A stretch of 64,000 nt of DNA from Gammaproteobacteria bacterium (GTDB lineage Bacteria > Pseudomonadota > Gammaproteobacteria > Pseudomonadales > Azotimanducaceae). This document shows, piece after piece, positions 23,585 through 30,629 of the stretch; the first letter of the stretch is position 1; the number at the start of each line of letters is the position of its first letter. The DNA lies in NCBI GenBank assembly GCA_002708765.1, contig PAPD01000011.1, forward strand, positions 51,598 to 115,597, given 5' to 3'. The notes below the pieces were generated by a model, which was given only the letters and a program-made list of their open reading frames with translations, did no database searches and was not told the origin of the DNA. The translations under genes and the position numbers were made by a program.

Positions 23585-25453
23585 ATGTCGGCATTAGAGG
23601 AAACGAATAACCAGGTAGGCGTTGCAGAAGTTGCCGACGTTGTTGTTAGGTTTGCCGGAGATTCGGGTGATGGGATGCAGCTGACGGGGAGCAATTTTAC
23701 CGAAGCTACAGCGTTGTACGGCAATGATCTTGCGACTTTTCCGGATTTCCCCGCAGAAATCAGAGCTCCCGCTGGCGCGACTTTCGGGGTGTCCGCGTTT
23801 CAGATTTATTTTGGGTCTCAGGATGTGACTACGGCGGGGGATGATGTGGATGTCTTGGTTGTAATGAATCCGGCTGCGCTGATTACTAATATTAAAGACC
23901 TTGTCCCCGGAGGAGTTCTGGTAGTAGATGTGGATTCGTTTACTGACAAAAACCTTACCAGAGCGGGTTATTCCGGAAGCCCGCTAGAGGACGATACGCT
24001 AGATGCCTATAGAGTTATTCCGGTTGAAATATCAAAGCAGGTCCTGGAAGCCGTAAAGCCTTACGGGCTTTCTCACAAGTTCGCTGTTCGCTGCAAAAAT
24101 ATGTGGACCTTAGGTCTCGTTATGTGGCTCTTTGATCGAGATAGATCTGTGACGATAGAAAATTTAAAGAAGAAATTTGCATCCAAGCCCGAAATCGCTG
24201 AAGCAAATATCGCAGCTGTGAATGCAGGGCATGCTTATGGAGAAACCGCTGAATTGCCTTCGGGCGTTGAAGTATATAAGGTCCCCAAGGCAGACGTGGC
24301 ACCAGGGTTGTATAGAAATACTACCGGAACGGATGCGCTTGCTTATGGGTTGCTGGCGGGCGGCCAACTGGCAAATCTCCCAATTACTTTTGCTTCCTAT
24401 CCGATAACGCCAGCATCAAGTCTTTTGCATACATTGGCGCAGCAAAAACACTTTGATGTGGTGACCTTCCAAGCCGAGGATGAAATTGCGGCGGTGTGTG
24501 CGGCGATTGGGGCCTCTTTTGCGGGTTCCCTCGGGATAACATCGAGTTCCGGGCCGGGAATATCTCTAAAGAGCGAGGGAATTTCATTAGCGGCGGCAAC
24601 CGAGTTACCGCTGGTAGTTGTTAATACTCAAAGGGGAGGGCCTTCAACGGGTCTTCCGACCAAAACAGAGCAATCTGACTTCAATCAGGCCCTTTTCGGA
24701 AGGCATGCAGATACTACGTTACCGGTGATTTCAGCATCTAGCTCGGTAGACTGTTTTGATGTTGCGGTGGAGGCATGTCGGCTCGCGGTCCAGTTCATGA
24801 CCCCGGTCATGTTGCTGAGTGACGGTTACATGGCCAATGCATCAGAACCCTGGCTTGTTCCGGACATCAATTCTTATGAGCCTTTCCATGTGGACTTCGA
24901 GAAAGAGGCAGATGGCTTTAGTCCTGCTAAAAGAAATAAAGAAACTCTGGCCAGGGTCTGGGCAAAGCCAGGGACGCCTGGTTTGGAGCATCGGATAGGT
25001 GGCATAGAAAAAGATGTCAAAACCGGAGATATATCTTATGACCCTGAAAACCATCAGGAGATGACGAATATAAGGAAGAAGAAAATAGAAGGGATATCCG
25101 AATTCATCCCAGAACAATCGATGGCGATGGGCCCGGACAAAGGAAAGTTGGTGGTTGTAGGTTGGGGATCTACATACGGATCTATCCATCAAGCGGTAAA
25201 ACGGTGTCGCCAGGAAAAACTCGATGTTTCTCATATTCACGTTCGGTATCTTAATCCGTTACCTGGTAACCTCCAGGATTTGCTTTCGGGTTTCGAGAAT
25301 GTTCTGATTCCCGAGATGAATACGGGCCAGTTTGTGAACCTTATAAGATCAAAATTTCTGATTGACGCGAAATCGCTCAGTAAGGTTTCTGGGCAACCTT
25401 TTAAGATCAGAGAAATTGAATTCGCTATCAAATCTGCGTTGGAGGTGAAATAG
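23585..25453 (+). CDS. korA: 2-oxoacid:ferredoxin oxidoreductase subunit alpha (gamma-alpha fusion)
   Basis: A 622-residue protein that fuses the gamma domain (about residues 15-215, with VVRFAGDSGDGMQLTGSNF and TFPDFPAEIRAPAG) to the alpha pyrimidine-binding domain (from about 245, with ITFASYPITPASSLLHTLA and FQAEDEIAAVCAAIGASFAG). GLGITSSSGPGISLKSEG and TQRGGPSTGLPTKTEQSDF are the typical CoA/TPP-site loops. Together with KorB it converts 2-oxoglutarate (or another 2-oxoacid) and CoA to the acyl-CoA, CO2 and reduced ferredoxin. The length and fusion order match KorA proteins in aerobic bacteria. A purine-rich GGGAAGAAAG precedes the ATG. The stop (TAG) directly abuts the KorB ATG. Specificity for 2-oxoglutarate is inferred from family; the cell also carries sucAB-lpd. 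Confidence 0.93.
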   Translation: MSALEETNNQVGVAEVADVVVRFAGDSGDGMQLTGSNFTEATALYGNDLATFPDFPAEIRAPAGATFGVSAFQIYFGSQDVTTAGDDVDVLVVMNPAALITNIKDLVPGGVLVVDVDSFTDKNLTRAGYSGSPLEDDTLDAYRVIPVEISKQVLEAVKPYGLSHKFAVRCKNMWTLGLVMWLFDRDRSVTIENLKKKFASKPEIAEANIAAVNAGHAYGETAELPSGVEVYKVPKADVAPGLYRNTTGTDALAYGLLAGGQLANLPITFASYPITPASSLLHTLAQQKHFDVVTFQAEDEIAAVCAAIGASFAGSLGITSSSGPGISLKSEGISLAAATELPLVVVNTQRGGPSTGLPTKTEQSDFNQALFGRHADTTLPVISASSSVDCFDVAVEACRLAVQFMTPVMLLSDGYMANASEPWLVPDINSYEPFHVDFEKEADGFSPAKRNKETLARVWAKPGTPGLEHRIGGIEKDVKTGDISYDPENHQEMTNIRKKKIEGISEFIPEQSMAMGPDKGKLVVVGWGSTYGSIHQAVKRCRQEKLDVSHIHVRYLNPLPGNLQDLLSGFENVLIPEMNTGQFVNLIRSKFLIDAKSLSKVSGQPFKIREIEFAIKSALEVK

Positions 25454-26476
25454 ATGAATGCCCCAGTTCCTGAGCTTACGGTTAAAGATTTTTCTTCTGA
25501 CCAGGAAGTGCGTTGGTGTCCGGGCTGTGGAGACTACGCTATATTAAAAACCGTCCAGAAGATGATGCCGGAGTTAGGTGTTGCCAAAGAAAATCAGGTT
25601 TTTGTGTCTGGGATCGGTTGTTCATCAAGATTCCCCTATTACATGAATACCTATGGGTTTCATACGATTCATGGGAGAGCACCATCTTTTGCTACGGGGA
25701 TCAAAATTTCTAACCCGGATCTGGATGTGTGGGTTGTAACGGGGGATGGCGATGGTTTGAGTATCGGAGGAAACCATATGGTTCATCTTCTGAGAAGAAA
25801 CGTGGATCTGCAACTCTTACTTTTTAATAACGAGATATATGGGCTGACTAAAGGGCAATATTCTCCTACATCTAAAGTGGGAACGACTTCTCCGTCTACT
25901 CCACATGGGTCCTTGGATATGCCGCTGAAACCCTGTGTTTTTGCGCTGGGTAGTGGTGCAAAATTTGTTGCCCGAAGTATTGATACTGAGGCAAAACACC
26001 TTGGGCCGGTTCTGAAGCGCGCTCATTCCTTCAAGGGGGCCTCCTTTGTCGAAATATATCAGAACTGCCCAGTTTATAATGACGGCATTTTTGATCAGAT
26101 CAAGGATAAAAAAACGGCCGCAGAAACACGATTGGTTCTGGAAAATGGTAGACCGCTGACTTTTGGTGTTGATGGACAAAAAGGGCTTAGGTTGAATGCA
26201 AAAACTCTGGCATTGGAGATTGTTACGCTTGGTGAGGATGGAATAACCGAGGATGATCTGGTAGTCCATGATGAAACCAATAAAGTATTGGCTCAATTAC
26301 TGGCGAATCTGAAACTTCCAGAATATCCGGAGCCCATCGGTGTAATATACTGCGACTCTGATGCGCCCAGTTACACTGGTGAAGTATATAACCAGAGAAT
26401 TGTCGTGAGAGAAGATAAAGGTGAGCCTGACCTTAATGCTTTGTTGAGAACAGGTCACACGTGGACGGTAGAGTAG
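25454..26476 (+). CDS. korB: 2-oxoacid:ferredoxin oxidoreductase subunit beta
   Basis: A 340-residue TPP- and [4Fe-4S]-binding subunit. WCPGCGDYAIL supplies Cys22 and Cys25, GIGCSSRF supplies Cys56, and a further Cys in YQNCPVYND completes the cluster. The TPP motif begins at GDGDGLSIGGNH (97-108) and ends with LLLFNNEIYGLTKGQYSPTS. No separate ferredoxin-type delta subunit is present, as is usual for the two-subunit type found in aerobes. It starts immediately after the korA stop, so stoichiometric expression is expected. The electron acceptor (ferredoxin or flavodoxin) is not in the window. Confidence 0.93.
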   Translation: MNAPVPELTVKDFSSDQEVRWCPGCGDYAILKTVQKMMPELGVAKENQVFVSGIGCSSRFPYYMNTYGFHTIHGRAPSFATGIKISNPDLDVWVVTGDGDGLSIGGNHMVHLLRRNVDLQLLLFNNEIYGLTKGQYSPTSKVGTTSPSTPHGSLDMPLKPCVFALGSGAKFVARSIDTEAKHLGPVLKRAHSFKGASFVEIYQNCPVYNDGIFDQIKDKKTAAETRLVLENGRPLTFGVDGQKGLRLNAKTLALEIVTLGEDGITEDDLVVHDETNKVLAQLLANLKLPEYPEPIGVIYCDSDAPSYTGEVYNQRIVVREDKGEPDLNALLRTGHTWTVE

Positions 26477-26543
26477 TCCCTAGAATCCGAGTTATTTAGG
26501 CTTCAATACACTTATCCTAATACATTAACGCTATACTGTTACA

Positions 26544-27605
26544 ATGGCCGAATTTGACCCAAGTGAGAATATCGGGACTATCCCCGTTCAGGAAAAACAT
26601 CAATTTGATATTTCCGGTTTGCAGTATTTTATGGAAAAGGAGGTTGATGGCTTTAGTGGGACTCTTATTGTAGAAGAGTTTGCTGGCGGGCAATCTAATC
26701 CTACATATCTTCTTCATTCAGGAGGCCGACGGTACGTAATGCGTCGGAAGCCTCCAGGCACCCTCCTTAAATCTGCTCATGCCGTTGATCGTGAGTATCG
26801 TGTTTTAAAAGCACTTGAAGAAACGAATGTTCCAGTGGCTAAGACTTTTGCACTTTGCATGGACGAAGAAGTTATTGGTACAAGTTTTTATGTAATGGAG
26901 TATCTGGAGGGAAGAGTCATATGGGATAGTACTGCTGGGCCATATTCTCCTGAAGAGAGGGCAGGGTTCTGGAGTTCGGCCAATGACGCAATTGCAAGAC
27001 TTCATTCTGTGGATTACGAGTCAGTAGGCCTTTCTGATTTCGGCAGGAAAGGAAATTATGTTTCCCGCCAGTTGAAGCGGTGGTCGGAGCAGTACGAGTA
27101 TACTCGGCTTCAAAAGAATCCGTATATGGATAGCTTGATCGAATACCTGCCTAAAAACATCCCCGAGGAAGATGGAACCGCTTGTACGATAGTTCACGGT
27201 GATCCTAAAATTGATAACATGATGATGCATCCAGAGAAAGACGAGGTGATTGGTATACTGGATTGGGAATTAAGCACGCTTGGGAACCCGGTTAGTGACT
27301 TTGCCTACATGTGTATGCGCTATCGGGATTCTTTAAAAGATGTCGATCTCAAAGCTCTGGGCATTCCCAGCGAAGAAGAATACCTGGCTTCATATTGCAG
27401 GAGTACTGGTAGATCCGGGATTGAACATTGGGATTACTATATTGCTTTTAATATGTTTCGGTTAGCTGCGATACTTCAGGGCATCGCCAAGCGTTTTGTT
27501 GATGGGACCGCGGCGAGCCAGAACGCTGAAGAGGCCGGTCAGGGAGCCTATGATCTATCCAAACTGGCTTGGGCCCAGATCGACAAGTCAGTAAAGATTG
27601 ACTGA
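26544..27605 (+). CDS. phosphotransferase family protein (ACAD10/APH-like)
   Basis: A 353-residue kinase-fold protein of the aminoglycoside-phosphotransferase/COG3173 family. The N-lobe includes EEFAGGQSNPTYLLHSGGRRYVMRRKPPG, with the ATP-binding Lys/Arg region. The catalytic loop is TIVHGDPKIDNMMMHP (HGD.....N) and the metal site is GILDWELSTLGNPVSDFAYM (the D-W-E motif). In other bacteria this family accompanies acyl-CoA dehydrogenases, and human ACAD10/11 kinase domains phosphorylate 4-hydroxyacids. That link is family knowledge; here the gene lies 67 bases after korB with no adjacent acyl-CoA dehydrogenase. Antibiotic resistance is unlikely given this subgroup. Confidence 0.88.
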   Translation: MAEFDPSENIGTIPVQEKHQFDISGLQYFMEKEVDGFSGTLIVEEFAGGQSNPTYLLHSGGRRYVMRRKPPGTLLKSAHAVDREYRVLKALEETNVPVAKTFALCMDEEVIGTSFYVMEYLEGRVIWDSTAGPYSPEERAGFWSSANDAIARLHSVDYESVGLSDFGRKGNYVSRQLKRWSEQYEYTRLQKNPYMDSLIEYLPKNIPEEDGTACTIVHGDPKIDNMMMHPEKDEVIGILDWELSTLGNPVSDFAYMCMRYRDSLKDVDLKALGIPSEEEYLASYCRSTGRSGIEHWDYYIAFNMFRLAAILQGIAKRFVDGTAASQNAEEAGQGAYDLSKLAWAQIDKSVKID

Positions 27606-27646
27606 CAGGGACGCAAGTCCAAGCTCTCCAAGGGTTCGAAGCTGGG

Positions 27647-28081
27647 CTATGTTTTTAGGGTGTCGATACGGAGAATCTGTCTGGGTGGTGGAAATCCCAT
27701 CAGAAATTTTGCAACTAGTGGCAAAGGGTAAAGAGCTGCCACTCTTTTAAACTCTTCACCGCTGACCGGTATAGCAATGGCTTCAAACCTATCGCCATTA
27801 ATTTCGACTTGAATATAAGGATTCTTTAGTGCGTTTTTATACCACCTTCTGGTCCAGTGATGAGCAGATACATAAATTTTGTTGTAGGCTTCAAATCTGG
27901 CGAGCATTCGGCTTCTCGATTCTCCTGAATCGTCGGTGGTAGTTATTTTAATCATCGGTATTCCTGTGCCATCACTTTTTTCGAAAGATGGTTGGTAGAT
28001 CCCTAGAAATACTGATTCAAAGAGAACAACAAAACTTCCGTATGCTAGCGCTCCAATCGTAGACCACTTAAGCAGGTTCAT
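27647..28081 (-). CDS. Ddn-like (nitroreductase/deazaflavin-type split-barrel) membrane-anchored protein
   Basis: A 144-residue protein with an N-terminal hydrophobic segment (about residues 7-28) followed by a short split-barrel domain. [37 protein letters not shown] resembles the family in which N.PW....R.NP.V.V...G....A.AV is typical of F420H2-dependent quinone/nitroreductases (DUF385). The match is moderate: the domain is short and the usual W-x-N pattern is altered. The ATG overlaps the 3' end of the M20 amidohydrolase frame by 14 bases. It ends a five-gene overlapping operon. It may instead be a PNPOx-like fold protein using FMN; the cofactor is unknown. Confidence 0.58.
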   Translation of the reverse strand: MNLLKWSTIGALAYGSFVVLFESVFLGIYQPSFEKSDGTGIPMIKITTTDDSGESRSRMLARFEAYNKIYVSAHHWTRRWYKNALKNPYIQVEINGDRFEAIAIPVSGEEFKRVAALYPLPLVAKFLMGFPPPRQILRIDTLKT

Positions 28082-29252
28082 TTGAAACTCGTTTAAGAGA
28101 ATGCTCGGCTACTTTTACCCACCAGCTGGCTCCCAACGTAAGGATCTGATCATTAAAGTCATATCCTGGGTTGTGAACCATGCAGGAACCTTCACCATCT
28201 CCGTTCCCGATCCAAATATAAGCTCCCGGTTTTTCCTTAAGCATAAAGGCAAAATCTTCGGAGCCCATTGAGGGGCGGTGATTGGAAATGAGTTGTTCTT
28301 CCCCGACCAGACTAATGGCCGCTTTTCCAGCAATCTCTGCTTCATCTTCGGAATTAATAGTGGGGGGATAACGACGTTCATAGTGAAAACATCGGGTCGC
28401 GCCAAATGCTTCGCAAATTTGCTGGCTAATTTCGCTCATCCTCTTTTCCAGCTCTTGCTGAATCTTTTCGGAGAAACATCGAGTGCAGCCGCTTATCTTT
28501 GCCTCGTTGGGAATCACGTTGTAGGTATCGCCAGCAGAAAACTGAGTTATCGATAACACGGCAGGATCCTGTGGGTCTAATTCTCTCGATATAATGTTTT
28601 GGAATGCGGCTACGATTTTTGCTCCGACTTGGATCGGATCTATTGAAAGGTGATGCATTGCCGCGTGACCGCCCTTTCCGGTAATCGTGATTTCAAAAAT
28701 GTCAAAGGCTGCCATCATTGGTCCTGGTTTCACTGCAAAGTATCCTGTCGGTATGCCGGGTATGTTGTGCATCCCATAAATTGCACTGACGGGAAAGCGA
28801 TCGAATAAACCTGCCTCAACCATTGCCCTTCCTCCACCTTCATTTTCTTCTGCGGGCTGAAAAACGAAATGAATCGTGCCTTCGAAATCGCCATGTTCTG
28901 CAAGGTATTTGGCGGCGCCTAGCAACATGGTAGTATGTCCATCATGACCGCAAGCATGCATTAGTCCTGGCCGGGTCGATTTGTAGGCGAAGGTGTTAGC
29001 TTCCTGTATCGGCAAGGCGTCGAGATCGGCTCGTAATCCGATTGCCATGTTCCCCCTCCCCCTCTTTAGGGTTCCAACGACTCCTGTTCCTGCAATGCCT
29101 TCTTCAACTTCTATCTTCTATTCGCGAAGCTTATCGGCAACAAATTTTGCCGTTCGATGTTCCTCGAAAGCCATTTCAGGATGGGCATGAATGTCCCGCC
29201 TCCATTCGGTCATTTCAGCTTCGATTTCGGCTATTTCTTTAATGATTTTCAT
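28068..29252 (-). pseudogene. M20-family amidohydrolase interrupted by an in-frame TAG
   Basis: Translation from ATG 29250-29252 gives 44 codons that match the N-terminus of M20D amidohydrolases (MTEWRRDIHAHPEMAFEEH, then TAKFVADKLRE), then TAG at 29118-29120. It continues in the same frame with [17 protein letters not shown] and the whole remaining enzyme, 394 codons in all, the normal family length. Metal-site segments are intact: [11 protein letters not shown] (Cys101, His103), [21 protein letters not shown] and a late GSEDFAFML. The stop falls where the family usually has an aromatic residue, so TGG to TAG is the simplest origin. An internal ATG at 29048, preceded by a G-rich purine tract, could yield a 326-residue product lacking the first strands. 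The gene overlaps ChaC upstream by 14 bases. It is a recent pseudogene, a readthrough case, or a sequence error. Confidence 0.8.
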
Positions 29253-29778
29253 CTTTTGAATTTTCACCGATGAGATCCAAGATTTTCTCTACATGATGAT
29301 CGTAAATTCCCAGTACACGAAGAGTTGAACTTAGAAGCATAATATACTCCACGTTAGAACCGCTAGGCCCAGAAGCCAATTTTATCTGGTTCGCGATACT
29401 TTCGGGAGATAGGCATGGCGAGAAAAAGGGGTTTTCTGAACCAGCGATGTAGGTAATACCGTTTATGACAGCTCCACAGGATAACCTTGCCTCTATGTTC
29501 AGCCTTCGATAGCCGTTTTTTTCCCTTTCATCTAGCGCAAGAAGAATATTTTCATGATCCTGGTTCGCGATTCGGAAGGCTACACCCCAGCATCTGGCTT
29601 TATTTTTCGGTGTGATAGTGACGACCCTCCCCGGAAAATCTTTTGTTCCCCTGTGGTCCGTAGATTCTTGCCAGAATTTCCTTTCCCATCCATTAACGCA
29701 TGCTGATGCGCTGGATTGATATGCAAATAGAGGGCTCCACATGATAGAGCCGTAACCAAAAATCCATAGATCATCCAT
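29239..29778 (-). CDS. chaC: ChaC-like gamma-glutamylcyclotransferase
   Basis: A 179-residue protein of the ChaC family. WIFGYGSIMWSP at the N-terminus is the substrate-binding YGS loop, and GWERKFWQESTDHRGTKDFPGRVVTI the next family block. ALDEREKNGYRR carries the catalytic Glu. Family members release 5-oxoproline from glutathione (specifically glutathione for ChaC). The ATG overlaps the HAD gene's stop by eight bases, and its own stop lies inside the amidohydrolase start, so all are translationally coupled. Thiol turnover is a reasonable role; why it is coupled to an outer-membrane protein and an amidohydrolase is unclear. Confidence 0.89.
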   Translation of the reverse strand: MDDLWIFGYGSIMWSPLFAYQSSASACVNGWERKFWQESTDHRGTKDFPGRVVTITPKNKARCWGVAFRIANQDHENILLALDEREKNGYRRLNIEARLSCGAVINGITYIAGSENPFFSPCLSPESIANQIKLASGPSGSNVEYIMLLSSTLRVLGIYDHHVEKILDLIGENSKDENH

Positions 29779-30619
29779 TGATCTGATTTGCTCCCGAGTT
29801 GATCCGGGTAATGTATGCCATAACTTCGACTAGTCCATTTTTATCGTTATCTCCGCACACGAAGTCGGCGACCTTTTTTAGAGCAGGATCCGCATTCCCC
29901 ATTGCAAAACCGTGTCCGCAACCGTTAACCATTGCTATATCATTCAGCTGATCGCCTGCTGCACAGACTTCCTTCTCTTCAATTCTGAAATAATCGAGGA
30001 GTTTTTTAATCCCTGTCCACTTGTTTACGCCTGCAGGTGAAACTTCGCAGTAGTAGTTCGGTTTTTCAAATGCTGGTACGCAAATGAGGCTATATTGCCC
30101 AGGGTGTTTTTCTTCGATGCCCAACGAGAACCTCTCTAGATCTTTTCTCGATCCCAATACGCCGGCAACAAGGATTTTTTCCGAGCCAGAGACCAGATCA
30201 GCTTTCTGAGATACTGTTTTGTTTTGCTGGTGGTGTTTTCTTGTGACTTGGCTCCAGCTCTCGACATCGTCGATTAGGAAATCTGGTCCCTTCAGGGTGT
30301 CTGAATCTCTTTGTGCAAATACAGTAAGTTTCATCTCCCTAGCTATGCGTGCTACCGATGAGACATTATAGGAGTGCGAATAAAATGTCTCCCTCTGAGG
30401 CGTTTTGATTAGTGATCCTCCATTGCAGACGACGTAAGGTTCGAACCCAAGGTTATCTATCAGATTTCTGGAGGTTCTGTATCTTCTTCCGGTTGCTATA
30501 ATTATTCTGACTTTTCCTTCGTCGTGCATTTTTTCCAGACTTGTTTTTGTCTGGGGGAGCAATTCATTATTGGGAAGGGCGAGGGTTCCGTCTAGATCCA
30601 AAGCGAGTAATTTAATCAC
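29771..30619 (-). CDS. Cof-type HAD-superfamily phosphatase
   Basis: A HAD hydrolase of the Cof/YbiV type, 282 residues from GTG 30617-30619. Motif I is LLALDLDGTLALP with the two catalytic Asp residues, motif II the Thr in IIIATGRRYRTS, and the C-terminal motif GDQLNDIAMVNGCGHGFAMGNADPALKKVADFV includes the metal-binding Asp pair. A large C2 cap lies between. I choose the GTG because TAAGGAGG lies five bases upstream; a longer frame to 30661 would overlap the DUF5916 gene and leave this site buried. Substrates are sugar phosphates or small phosphomonoesters. It begins ten bases after the DUF5916 stop and is the second gene of the overlapping operon. Confidence 0.9.
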   Translation of the reverse strand: MIKLLALDLDGTLALPNNELLPQTKTSLEKMHDEGKVRIIIATGRRYRTSRNLIDNLGFEPYVVCNGGSLIKTPQRETFYSHSYNVSSVARIAREMKLTVFAQRDSDTLKGPDFLIDDVESWSQVTRKHHQQNKTVSQKADLVSGSEKILVAGVLGSRKDLERFSLGIEEKHPGQYSLICVPAFEKPNYYCEVSPAGVNKWTGIKKLLDYFRIEEKEVCAAGDQLNDIAMVNGCGHGFAMGNADPALKKVADFVCGDNDKNGLVEVMAYITRINSGANQING

Positions 30620-30629
30620 GCGGTCCTCC

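Noticed and set aside
26477..26543. Possible terminator after korB (CCTAG...TTAGG)
   Set aside because: Stem too short and no T run; transcription may continue into the phosphotransferase gene.
26544..27605. Aminoglycoside resistance kinase
   Set aside because: Has the APH fold motifs but belongs to the acyl-CoA-dehydrogenase-associated COG3173 type; no resistance context.
29118..29120. TAG in the amidohydrolase read as pyrrolysine
   Set aside because: Pyrrolysine use is restricted to particular methylamine methyltransferases and lineages; the codon is not at a catalytic site and a Trp-to-stop change is simpler.
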